Assembly: GCF_015680405.1 (NCBI RefSeq)
Contig: NZ_JADLJS010000050.1
Coordinates: 1 to 32,472, forward strand
Direction of reading: 5' to 3'
DNA length: 32,472 nucleotides
Source of the DNA: Pseudomonas pudica
GTDB lineage: Bacteria; Pseudomonadota; Gammaproteobacteria; Pseudomonadales; Pseudomonadaceae
In this document: positions 23,117-30,936 of the stretch, one piece after another
How the letters are laid out: each line of letters opens with the position of its first letter
Position numbering within the stretch: the first letter of the stretch is position 1
Program-made: the position numbers and the translations under genes
Notes under the pieces: model-generated
Seen by the model: only the letters and a program-made list of their open reading frames with translations
Database searches by the model: none
What the model was told of the DNA's origin: nothing

Positions 23117-25290
23117 GCACCTCAAGTTTGCCCGTGCGCTGGCTGCAGAGCCTGGAATGGCGCCGGGGCTTCTTTGCCTGGGCACGCACCGACGGGGTGA
23201 CCTGGGTGTACATCTTCAAGGTGCTGGCCGCCGCGTTCATCACCCTGTGGCTGGCCATGCGCCTGGAGCTGCCCCAACCGCGCACGGCGATGATCACCGT
23301 GTTCATCGTCATGCAGCCGCAAAGCGGGCATGTGTTCGCCAAGAGCTTCTACCGGGTGCTCGGCACCCTGGCCGGCTCGGCGATGATGGTGGCGCTGATC
23401 GCCATATTCCCGCAGAACACCGAGCTGTTCCTGCCCAGCCTGGCCCTGTGGGTAGGCCTTTGTTCGGCCGGTGCCATGCGCTACCGCACCTTCCGCGCCT
23501 ATGGCTTCGTGCTGGCCGGCTACACCGCGGCGATGATCGGCCTGCCGGTGCTGGAACACCCTGATCAGGCGTTCATGGCGGCGGTATGGCGGGTGCTGGA
23601 AATCGCCCTGGGCATTCTGGTGTCGACCTTCGTCAGCGCGGCGATTCTGCCGCAGTCGGCCAGTGCCGCCATGCGCAACGCCCTGTATCAGCGCTTTGGC
23701 GTGTTCGCCGGAGTGGTGGTCGAGGCCCTGCGCGGCGAAAGCCAGCGGGACCGCTTCGAGAGCAGCAACGTGCGCTTCGTCGCTGAAGCAGTGGGCCTGG
23801 AGAGCCTGCGCAACGTAACCGCCTTCGAAGACCCGCACATGCGCCGGCGCTCTGGTCGCCTGGTGCGCATGAACAGCGAGTTCATGGCCATTACCACACG
23901 CTTCAATGCCCTGCATCGTTTGCTGGAGCGCCTGCGCGCCCGCGGCCCGCTGCAGATCGTCGGCGCCATCGAGCCGGGCCTGAACACCCTCGTGGAGCTG
24001 TTGCAGCCCTACGTGGGCCGGGCGCTGACCGACGCCGATGCGCTGCGCCTGACCCTGGAGCTGGCCGCTTACAAGGAAGGCCTGCAGGCACAGGTGCGCG
24101 GCCTGCGCGCCGAGTACCTGGCAACCGAGCCGAGCGAGTCCGACCTGCTCGACTTCCACACTGCCTTCGAGCTGCTCTACCGCTTCGTCGACGAGATGTA
24201 CAGCTACGCCGAAACCCACGCCTCGCTGGCCGCGCACCGGCACGAGCGCGAGCAGTGGAGTGAGCCCTATGTGGCGCAGACCAGCTGGTTGGTATCGTTG
24301 GCCGCCGGTGTGCGCGCCTCGGCGGTGCTGTTGCTGCTGGGCAGCTATTGGTTGTTCAGCGACTGGCCCAGCGGCGCCATGATGACCCTGATCGCCACCG
24401 TCACCGTGGGCCTGTCGGCGGCCTCGCCGAACCCCAAGCGCATGTCGTTCCAGATGGCCTGCGGCACGGCGATCGGTGCCTTCGTCGGCTTCTTCGAAAC
24501 CTTTTTCGTGTTCCCCTGGATCGACGGTTTCCCGCTGCTGTGCATGGTCCTGGCGCCGGTGTTCGTGTTGGGGGCGTTCCTTTCGTCACGGCCGGCCTAT
24601 GCCGGCTATGGCATAGGCCTGCTGGTGTTCTTCGCCATCGGTTCGGTGCCGAACAACCTCACCGTGTATGACCCATACACCTTCATCAACGACTACGTCG
24701 GCATGGTCATCGGCATGTTCGTCTGTGCCGCTGCCGGGGCGATCATCCTGCCGCCCAACAGCCGCTGGCTGTGGAGCCGCCTGGAGCAGGAGCTGCGCGA
24801 GCAGGTGCTGTTCGCCATCAGCGGCCGCCTGCGCGGCATCGGTACCGCCTTTGAAAGCCGCACCCGAGACCTGCTGCACCAGGCCTATGGCCTGGCAGCC
24901 GGCAAGCCGCAGGTACAGAGCCAGTTGATGGGCTGGATGTTCACCGTGCTGGAAATCGGCCACGCCATCATCGAGCTACGCAAGGAACAGGCCCGTGCGC
25001 CGGTGCACCCGGCCTACGCCGAGTCGCAGCCCTGGCGCCAGGCGATCCGCGTGATGGGCCGTGCCCTGGCCCGGTTGTTCCTGCAGCCCAGCGCCAGCAA
25101 CCACGAACGCGCGCTGGTGGCGGTGGACCACGCCATCTCCCGCGTGCAGGCAACCGACGAGCCCTTCGCCCGCCACTTCGACACTTCGGTGCTGCGCCGC
25201 GCGCAAAGCTACCTGCACTTCATCCGTTCTTCCCTGCTCGACCCACAGTCGCCGTTGGCACCGGCGAAAGGACTGCACGATGCTCCGTGA
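23113..25290 (+). CDS. FUSC family inner-membrane pump, AaeB-like
   Basis: A 725-aa membrane protein of the fusaric acid resistance/aromatic acid exporter family. It has an N-terminal block of about six helices (about residues 33-178), a cytoplasmic helical domain (about 180-390), and a second membrane block (about 398-550), then a C-terminal cytoplasmic part. It is slightly longer than AaeB of E. coli (655 aa). With its adaptor it is predicted to export aromatic carboxylates or similar weak acids, which is an inference from family. It overlaps the outer-membrane factor gene by 4 bases and the DUF1656 gene by 11. Confidence 0.9.
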   Translation: MSTSSLPVRWLQSLEWRRGFFAWARTDGVTWVYIFKVLAAAFITLWLAMRLELPQPRTAMITVFIVMQPQSGHVFAKSFYRVLGTLAGSAMMVALIAIFPQNTELFLPSLALWVGLCSAGAMRYRTFRAYGFVLAGYTAAMIGLPVLEHPDQAFMAAVWRVLEIALGILVSTFVSAAILPQSASAAMRNALYQRFGVFAGVVVEALRGESQRDRFESSNVRFVAEAVGLESLRNVTAFEDPHMRRRSGRLVRMNSEFMAITTRFNALHRLLERLRARGPLQIVGAIEPGLNTLVELLQPYVGRALTDADALRLTLELAAYKEGLQAQVRGLRAEYLATEPSESDLLDFHTAFELLYRFVDEMYSYAETHASLAAHRHEREQWSEPYVAQTSWLVSLAAGVRASAVLLLLGSYWLFSDWPSGAMMTLIATVTVGLSAASPNPKRMSFQMACGTAIGAFVGFFETFFVFPWIDGFPLLCMVLAPVFVLGAFLSSRPAYAGYGIGLLVFFAIGSVPNNLTVYDPYTFINDYVGMVIGMFVCAAAGAIILPPNSRWLWSRLEQELREQVLFAISGRLRGIGTAFESRTRDLLHQAYGLAAGKPQVQSQLMGWMFTVLEIGHAIIELRKEQARAPVHPAYAESQPWRQAIRVMGRALARLFLQPSASNHERALVAVDHAISRVQATDEPFARHFDTSVLRRAQSYLHFIRSSLLDPQSPLAPAKGLHDAP

Positions 25291-25495
25291 AACCATGCCC
25301 CGTGAAATCGCTTTCCATGGCGTGTACATGCCCACCATGACCTTGATGTTCCTGTTCGCCCTGGGCCTGGCCTGGGGCCTGGACCGGTTCATTGCCAGCC
25401 ATGATGGCTACCGCTTCTTCTGGCACCCGGCGCTGCTGCGCCTGAGCCTGTTCGTCTGCCTGTTCGGCGCTTTGGCGCTGTCGCTCTACTGGTGA
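25280..25495 (+). CDS. DUF1656 small membrane protein, AaeX-like
   Basis: A 71-aa protein with two hydrophobic segments (about residues 16-32 and 50-69). DUF1656/AaeX proteins accompany FUSC pumps and HlyD adaptors; their role is unknown. The ATG at 25280 has AAGGA 7 nt upstream; an ATG at 25295 (MPREIAFHGVY) would give a 66-aa product and is also plausible. It begins within the last codons of the pump gene and is followed by the adaptor gene after 10 nt. Confidence 0.85.
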   Translation: MLRETMPREIAFHGVYMPTMTLMFLFALGLAWGLDRFIASHDGYRFFWHPALLRLSLFVCLFGALALSLYW

Positions 25496-25505
25496 GAATC
25501 CTTCG

Positions 25506-26366
25506 ATGAAAAAGTTCTTCAGCCTGATCGCCACCCTGTTGGTGCTTGCCGCTGCCGTGGTGATCGGTCGCCAGTTGTGGCTGCACTACATGACCACGCC
25601 CTGGACCCGCGACGGCCGTGTGCGTGCCGACATCATCAACGTCGCTGCCGATGTGCCTGGCTATGTGGTGGACGTGCCGGTCAAGGACAACCAGCGGGTG
25701 AAGAAGGGCGACCTGCTGATCCAGATCGACCCCGAGCACTACCAACTGGCGGTCGACCAGGCCAAGGCGCTGGTCGCTTCGCGCAAGGCCACCTGGGAGA
25801 TGCGCAAGGTCAACGCCAAGCGCCGTGCCGACATGGACAACCTGGTGATCTCCAAGGAAAACCGCGACGACGCCAGCAACATCGCCAACTCCGCTCAGGC
25901 GGACTACCAGCAGGCCCTTGCCGAACTGGCCGCCGCCGAACTGAACCTCAAGCGCACGCATATCGTGGCCACGGTGGACGGCTACGTGACCAACCTGAAT
26001 ATCCACAAGGGTGACTATGCGCGTACCGGTGAAGCGGTGATGGCGGTGGTCGACGAGAACTCGTTCTGGGTGTACGGGTTCTTCGAGGAGACCAAGCTGC
26101 CGCATGTGAAGGTGGGTGACCAGGCCGAGCTGCAGATGATGAGCGGCGAGCGCATCAAGGGCCACGTGGAGAGCATCGCCCGTGGCATCTATGACCGCGA
26201 CAACCCACAGAGCCGCGAGTTGATTGCCGATGTGAACCCGACTTTCAACTGGGTGCGGCTGGCGCAGCGGGTGCCGGTGCGCATTCATATCGATGAAGTG
26301 CCGGACGGGTTTTTGCTGGCAGCGGGGACGACTTGTACGGTGGTGGTGAAGCCGAGTTCGCCTTGA
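25506..26366 (+). CDS. HlyD-family periplasmic adaptor, AaeA-like
   Basis: A 286-aa membrane fusion protein with an N-terminal anchor (residues 4-24), the diagnostic WTRDGRVRADIINVAADVPGYV lipoyl start, a short coiled hairpin (about 75-145), the second lipoyl half (THIVATVDGYVTNLNIHKGDYA) and a beta-barrel domain ending about 280. It bridges the FUSC pump and the outer-membrane factor. Last gene of the operon, followed by a stem-loop shared with the convergent usp-type gene. Confidence 0.9.
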   Translation: MKKFFSLIATLLVLAAAVVIGRQLWLHYMTTPWTRDGRVRADIINVAADVPGYVVDVPVKDNQRVKKGDLLIQIDPEHYQLAVDQAKALVASRKATWEMRKVNAKRRADMDNLVISKENRDDASNIANSAQADYQQALAELAAAELNLKRTHIVATVDGYVTNLNIHKGDYARTGEAVMAVVDENSFWVYGFFEETKLPHVKVGDQAELQMMSGERIKGHVESIARGIYDRDNPQSRELIADVNPTFNWVRLAQRVPVRIHIDEVPDGFLLAAGTTCTVVVKPSSP

Positions 26367-26374
26367 TAAATATG

Positions 26375-26420
26375 TCGCCTGGGATCAAGCGCTGCGCGGG
26401 CGGCGTTCGATCTCAGGCGA
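26375..26420. terminator. Stem-loop between convergent genes
   Basis: The left side tcgcctgggatc and right side gatctcaggcga form a 12-bp stem with one G-T pair, enclosing a further GC-rich partial hairpin. It lies between the adaptor stop (26366) and the stop of the minus-strand UspA-type gene (26434), a place where a bidirectional terminator is expected. No clear T tract is seen; it could also be a dispersed repeat of another REP class. Confidence 0.55.
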
Positions 26421-26433
26421 TATACCTCTCAAG

Positions 26434-26886
26434 TCATGCACTCGCCGCCCCCACCAACACCGGCACCTTCACCCGATCAATCACCTTCGCGCTGATCGAC
26501 GGGTCCAGCATCCGCCCCAGCCGTGACAGGTGGCGGTGGCCCATGATGATCAGTTCACAATTCAGTTCCTGCGCCTTGGCCACGATTGCCTCGACCGGCT
26601 GCCCGGCCACCATGCAGCCCCGGCTGGCGAAGCCGGCTTGCTGCAACTCGCGCACCGCCTCGGCCACCGCCTGGTCGGCCTGGTGCTGCTCTTCGCAGGC
26701 GGCGGGGTATTCTTCCAGTTCTTCCGCGGTGTAGGGCGCGGGTTGATCGTGGACGGCGAAGGTAGAGTCGATGGCCAGCAGCACATGCAGTTCGTGTTCG
26801 CCGGGGCGGCAGTAGTGGCGGGCGAGGGTGAGCAGGGCAGTGGATGCAGGGGAGGCGTCGATGGCGATCAGGACAGGGCTGGGCAT
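26434..26886 (-). CDS. UspA-family universal stress protein
   Basis: A 150-aa single-domain Usp protein: N-terminal PVLIAIDASPASTALL, a central variable helix rich in Glu/Gln, and C-terminal ELIIMGHRHLSRLGRMLDPSISAKVIDRVKVPVLV. The nucleotide-binding pattern (G-2x-G-9x-G-S/T) is degenerate: the second Gly is His and the G-S pair is P-S, so ATP binding is doubtful. The ATG at 26886 is preferred; the open frame reaches 27378 only by running through a REP and the opposite-strand gene. Confidence 0.85.
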   Translation of the reverse strand: MPSPVLIAIDASPASTALLTLARHYCRPGEHELHVLLAIDSTFAVHDQPAPYTAEELEEYPAACEEQHQADQAVAEAVRELQQAGFASRGCMVAGQPVEAIVAKAQELNCELIIMGHRHLSRLGRMLDPSISAKVIDRVKVPVLVGAASA

Positions 26887-26920
26887 GTGGAATCCTTGTT
26901 TCAGGCTGGCTAAGCATTTG

Positions 26921-27030
26921 CCTGTACCGGCCCTATCGCCGGCAAGCCAGCTCCCACAGGTACCCCGCATTGCCCAAGGCCTGTGTTGAACCTGTGGGAG
27001 CTGGCTTGCCGGCGATAGGGCCAGTACAGG
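26921..27030. repeat. REP inverted pair, ggcaagcc type
   Basis: The left arm (cctgtaccggccctatcgcc, then ggcaagccagctcccacagg) and right arm (cctgtgggagctggcttgcc, then ggcgatagggccagtacagg) are inverted copies over about 40 bases with one insertion-type mismatch. It lies between the divergent UspA and LysR genes, nearer the usp start, and contains no gene. Confidence 0.88.
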
Positions 27031-27158
27031 CACTGCAAATCTTATGACCCAATCACCGTCCAAAATAAATGCCCCACCACGCACGAGCGCATTGCGTCTG
27101 GTGCATTCCACCAACCTGCTACCATCGCCATTCCTCACAGCTGTAACGGAAAACGGCC

Positions 27159-28067
27159 ATGCAACTCCCGGACATGAACCTGCTCGTCGCCCTCGATGCC
27201 CTGCTCGACGAGGGCAGCGTGGTCGGCGCGGCGCAGCGCATGAACCTGAGCCCGGCGGCGATGAGCCGGACCCTGGGGCGTATTCGCGATGCATTGGGTG
27301 ACCCGATCCTGGTGCGCGCCGGTCGCGGCCTGGTGCCGACGCCGCGGGCGCTGGCCCTGCGCGAGCAGGTGGCGGCACTGGTGGAGCAGGCTGGCGAGGT
27401 GTTCCGCAGTGCAGACGAGGTCGACCTGCCCAAGCTTGACCGGGCCTTCAACATTCGCACCAATGACCTGTTCATCGCCCTTTACGGCGCCCAGTTGCTG
27501 CGGCGCATGCATGAGCAGGCACCGCGCACGGTGCTGCGCTTCGTGCCGGAAAGCCCCGGCGGCGATGACGACAGCGTGCTGCGCGACGGGCGTACCGACC
27601 TGATCATCAGCTCGACCGTGGACCTGGGCCCGGAGATCAAGGTGCAGAGCCTGTTCCAGACCTACTACGTGGGCCTGGCGCGGCGTGACCACCCAATCTT
27701 CGAGCAGCCGATCACGCCGACCAGTTTTGCCAGTTATCCACAGATCAGCGTGTCCCGCCGTGGTCGGGCCAACGGGCCGATCGATGTGGAGCTGGCCAAC
27801 TTCAAGGTGCAGCGGCGGGTGGCGCTGATCACCCCGAGCTTTCACTCGGCGCTGTTCTCGCTGCCGGATTCCGACCTGATCCTGCCGATGCCGGCGAACA
27901 TCCTCAACAGCGTGCACAAGCTTGGGCTGCCGCTGCGCTCGTTCCAGATCCCGGTGCCGCTGGAGCGGGTGAACGTGCTGCAGGCATGGCACCCACGGTT
28001 TCACAATGACCCGGCGCATCGCTGGTTGCGGCAGACCCTGAAGGCTTGCTGCAGTGTCGACCCTTGA
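27159..28067 (+). CDS. LysR-family regulator, NodD/NahR-like
   Basis: A 302-aa LysR regulator. The N-terminal HTH (residues 1-65, MNLLVALDALLDEGSVVGAAQRMNLSPAAMSRTLGRIRDALGDPILVRAGRGLVPTPRA) has the spelling typical of the NodD/NahR/LeuO branch; the C-terminal ligand domain spans about 90-295. It precedes the MFS efflux operon on the same strand, separated by a REP pair and 237 nt in all, so it is a candidate but unproven regulator of it. Confidence 0.87.
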   Translation: MQLPDMNLLVALDALLDEGSVVGAAQRMNLSPAAMSRTLGRIRDALGDPILVRAGRGLVPTPRALALREQVAALVEQAGEVFRSADEVDLPKLDRAFNIRTNDLFIALYGAQLLRRMHEQAPRTVLRFVPESPGGDDDSVLRDGRTDLIISSTVDLGPEIKVQSLFQTYYVGLARRDHPIFEQPITPTSFASYPQISVSRRGRANGPIDVELANFKVQRRVALITPSFHSALFSLPDSDLILPMPANILNSVHKLGLPLRSFQIPVPLERVNVLQAWHPRFHNDPAHRWLRQTLKACCSVDP

Positions 28068-28082
28068 GTGATGTTCTGCCTG

Positions 28083-28180
28083 GGCCGGCCTTTTCGCGGG
28101 TGAACCCGCTCCCACAGGGATATCACAGGTCTTGAGAGGTGCACTGTACCTGTGGGAGCGGGCGCGCCCGCGAAGCAGGC
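28083..28180. repeat. REP inverted pair with mismatched arms
   Basis: The left arm core is gggtgaaccc, the right arm core gggcgcgccc; outside the core the arms match (ctcccacag / ctgtgggag). It is the only pair in which the two cores clearly disagree, so the pair may be older or made from two different REPs. Confidence 0.8.
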
Positions 28181-28304
28181 GACTCGATTTTGAGGTGGAT
28201 TGCGCCTGACGCAACATAAACCTACCGATAAGTCAGTTTTCGTCAGCATTCGACCTTCTTAGACTTGCTCCAGTCGCAAATTTGTTGCTGGAGATGTCTG
28301 CCCC

Positions 28305-29846
28305 ATGAGTTCCCTGTCCGCCCAGTCTGCCGCGATTGCCGCCGCCCCCGCGCCGGCAGCGCCTGCGCAGACTGCGTTCGGCCTGCAGGTAGTGGTCGGG
28401 CTGTTCGGTGTGCTGCTGGCCGTGCTGTGCGCGGGCCTCAACGAGTCGGTAACCAAGATCTCCCTGGCCGATATCCGTGGTGCCATGGGCATCGGTGCCG
28501 ACGAAGGCGCCTGGCTGCTGGCGGTCTACAGCGCCGCTTCGGTCTCGGCCATGGCCTTCGCGCCATGGCTGGCCACCACGTTCTCGCTGCGGCGCTTCAC
28601 CATGAGCGCCATCTGCCTGTTTGCCGTGCTCGGCCTGCTGCAACCGTTCGCCCCAAACCTGCACAGCCTGATGTTGCTGCGTGTACTTCAAGGCTTCGCC
28701 TCTGGCGCCTTGCCGCCCATGTTGATGAGCGTTGCCCTGCGCTTCCTGCCACCGGGCATCAAGGTTTATGGCCTGGCCTGCTATGCCCTCACCGCCACCT
28801 TCGGCCCCAACCTCGGCACGCCGCTGGCAGGGCTGTGGACTGAATACGTCGGTTGGCAGTGGGCGTTCTGGCAGATCATCCTGCCTTCGGCGCTGGCCAT
28901 GTTCTGCGTCGGTTGGGGCCTGCCGCAGGACCCGCTGCGCCTGGATCGCTTCAAGCAGTTCGACTGGCGCGGCGTGCTGCTCGGCCTGCCGGCCATCAGT
29001 TGCATCGTGCTGGGCCTGTCGCTGGGTGACCGCTGGGGCTGGTTCGATTCGCCGCTGATCTGCTGGCTGCTCGGCGGTGGCCTGCTGTTGCTGGTGCTGT
29101 TCATGTTCAACGAATGGTCCGAGCCGCTGCCGTTCTTCCAGTTACGCATGCTGTCGCGGCGCAACCTGAGTTTCGCCCTGGTGACCCTGGCCGGTGTGCT
29201 GATCGTGCTCTCGGGTGTTGGCAGCATTCCGTCAGCCTACCTGGCGCAGATCCAGGGCTACCGGCCTGCGCAGACCAGCCCGCTGATGATGCTGGTGGCC
29301 ATGCCGCAGCTGATCGCCCTGCCGCTGACGGCGGCGCTGTGCAACATCCGCGCGGTGGACTGCCGTTGGGTACTGGGCATCGGCCTGGCGATGCTGGCGG
29401 TGTCCTGTGTCGGCAGCAGCCTGCTGACCAGCGAGTGGATCCGAGGCGACTTCTACCCGTTCTACCTGCTGCAGGTGTTCGGCCAGCCAATGGCAGTGCT
29501 GCCGCTGCTGATGCTGTCCACCAACGGCATGACCCCGCAGGAAGGCCCGTTCGCCTCCAGCTGGTTCAACACCGTCAAGGGCCTGGCCGCGGTGATCGCC
29601 GGTGGCCTGCTGGACGCTCTTGGCACCCTGCGCCGGCACTTCCATTCCAACCACCTGGTGGACAGCCTGGGCAACGCCCCGCTGGTCGACGATAACGCAG
29701 CCGGCCTGGCCAGGCGCATCCACGATCAGGCGTTGGTGCTGACCTCGGCCGACCTCTACCTGGTCATGGCCTGCATTGCCGTGGCCCTGATCTGCCTGAT
29801 TCCTTTCGTGCCTACCCGGGTCTATCCGCCGCGCGCGGTGGCTTGA
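28305..29846 (+). CDS. DHA2-type MFS efflux pump (EmrB-like)
   Basis: A 513-aa inner-membrane major facilitator protein with about 14 predicted helices beginning near residue 26 (LQVVVGLFGVLLAVLCAGLNESVTKISLADI) and the DHA2-family GADEGAWLLAVYSAASVSAMAFAPWLATTFSLRRF segment. Motif C-like sequence is present in helix 5 (ALTATFGPNLGTPLAGLW). Together with the adaptor and the outer-membrane factor it forms a tripartite drug/aromatic exporter. The ATG at 28305 has GGAGAT about 10 nt upstream. The substrate is unknown. Confidence 0.9.
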   Translation: MSSLSAQSAAIAAAPAPAAPAQTAFGLQVVVGLFGVLLAVLCAGLNESVTKISLADIRGAMGIGADEGAWLLAVYSAASVSAMAFAPWLATTFSLRRFTMSAICLFAVLGLLQPFAPNLHSLMLLRVLQGFASGALPPMLMSVALRFLPPGIKVYGLACYALTATFGPNLGTPLAGLWTEYVGWQWAFWQIILPSALAMFCVGWGLPQDPLRLDRFKQFDWRGVLLGLPAISCIVLGLSLGDRWGWFDSPLICWLLGGGLLLLVLFMFNEWSEPLPFFQLRMLSRRNLSFALVTLAGVLIVLSGVGSIPSAYLAQIQGYRPAQTSPLMMLVAMPQLIALPLTAALCNIRAVDCRWVLGIGLAMLAVSCVGSSLLTSEWIRGDFYPFYLLQVFGQPMAVLPLLMLSTNGMTPQEGPFASSWFNTVKGLAAVIAGGLLDALGTLRRHFHSNHLVDSLGNAPLVDDNAAGLARRIHDQALVLTSADLYLVMACIAVALICLIPFVPTRVYPPRAVA

Positions 29847-29874
29847 ACCCTGGATGAATTCGAGAACCACTGAA

Positions 29875-30936
29875 ATGACCAACAACCGCAAAACCCTGTT
29901 CATCGGCTCGGTGCTTGCCGTGGCCGTCCTGGCCGGCATCGTCGGCCCCTGGATGTTCGGCAGCGACCATCGCCAGAGCACCAATGACGCCTATGTGATC
30001 GCCGACTACACAGTGGTCGCGCCCAAGATCGCTGGCTTCATCAAGGAGGTGCTGGTGGAGGACAACCAGCAGGTCAAGGCCGGCCAGTTGCTGGCGACCA
30101 TCGATGACCGTGACTACCAGGCCGCGCTGGATGCCGCGAAGGCGCAGTTGCTGGTGGCCCAGGCACAAAGCGCCGATGCCCGTGCCACCCTCGAGCGCCA
30201 GGCTTCGCTGATCGCGCAGGCTGAGGCTGCAGTCAAAGCGGCCCAGGCCGAAGCTGCGTTCGCCGATCATGAGGTCAACCGCTACAGCCGTCTGGCCGAG
30301 CAGGGTGCCGGCACAGTGCAGAACGCCCAGCAGGCGCGCAGCGGGGTCGACCAGGCCCGCGCACGTCTGGCCAATGCCCAGGCGGCACTGGTAGCGGCGC
30401 GCAAGCAGGTGGATATCCTTGCCGCCCAGGTTGCCAGTGCCGACGGCCAGCTGAAACGCGCCGAGGCGGGGCTGGAAAAGGCCCAGCTCGATTTGTCCTA
30501 CACCCGCATCACCGCGCCGGTGGACGGCATGGTCGGCGAGCGCGCCTTGCGTGTGGGTGCCTACGTCAACCCGGGCGCCCGCTTGCTGTCGGTGGTGCCA
30601 TTGCAACAGGCCTATGTGGTAGGCAACTTCCAGGAAACCCAGCTGACCCACGTACAGCCTGGCCAGGCCGTGAGCATCAGCGTCGATACCTTTGCCGGCG
30701 AGAAACTGCAGGGCCATGTGGACAGCATCGCTCCGGCCACCGGCGTGACATTCGCTGCGGTCAAGCCCGACAACGCTACCGGCAACTTCACCAAGGTGGT
30801 ACAGCGCATTCCGGTGAAGATCGTTTTCGATGACGGCCAGCCGCTGCTTGCCCGCCTGCGCGTAGGCATGTCGGTGGAGGCGACCATCGACACCCGTGGC
30901 GACAAGCTGGACGGCAAAGAGGTAAGCGCACGATGA
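29875..30936 (+). CDS. EmrA-like HlyD-family adaptor
   Basis: A 353-aa membrane fusion protein with a membrane anchor (about residues 7-27), the lipoyl start STNDAYVIADYTVVAPKIAGFIKEVLVEDNQQVKAGQLLATIDDRDYQAALDAAKAQL, a long Ala/Gln-rich coiled hairpin (about 80-200), LSYTRITAPVDGMVGERALRVGAYVNPG, and a beta-barrel. The ATG at 29875 is preferred over 29854 because of the GAGA sequence upstream; either gives the same anchor. It sits 28 nt after the pump and overlaps the outer-membrane factor by 4 bases (ATGA). Confidence 0.88.
   Translation: MTNNRKTLFIGSVLAVAVLAGIVGPWMFGSDHRQSTNDAYVIADYTVVAPKIAGFIKEVLVEDNQQVKAGQLLATIDDRDYQAALDAAKAQLLVAQAQSADARATLERQASLIAQAEAAVKAAQAEAAFADHEVNRYSRLAEQGAGTVQNAQQARSGVDQARARLANAQAALVAARKQVDILAAQVASADGQLKRAEAGLEKAQLDLSYTRITAPVDGMVGERALRVGAYVNPGARLLSVVPLQQAYVVGNFQETQLTHVQPGQAVSISVDTFAGEKLQGHVDSIAPATGVTFAAVKPDNATGNFTKVVQRIPVKIVFDDGQPLLARLRVGMSVEATIDTRGDKLDGKEVSAR

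Noticed and set aside
21428..23185. A 585-codon minus-strand frame opposite the outer-membrane factor
   Set aside because: The plus strand carries a lipobox and OEP repeats; the antisense frame is a composition shadow.
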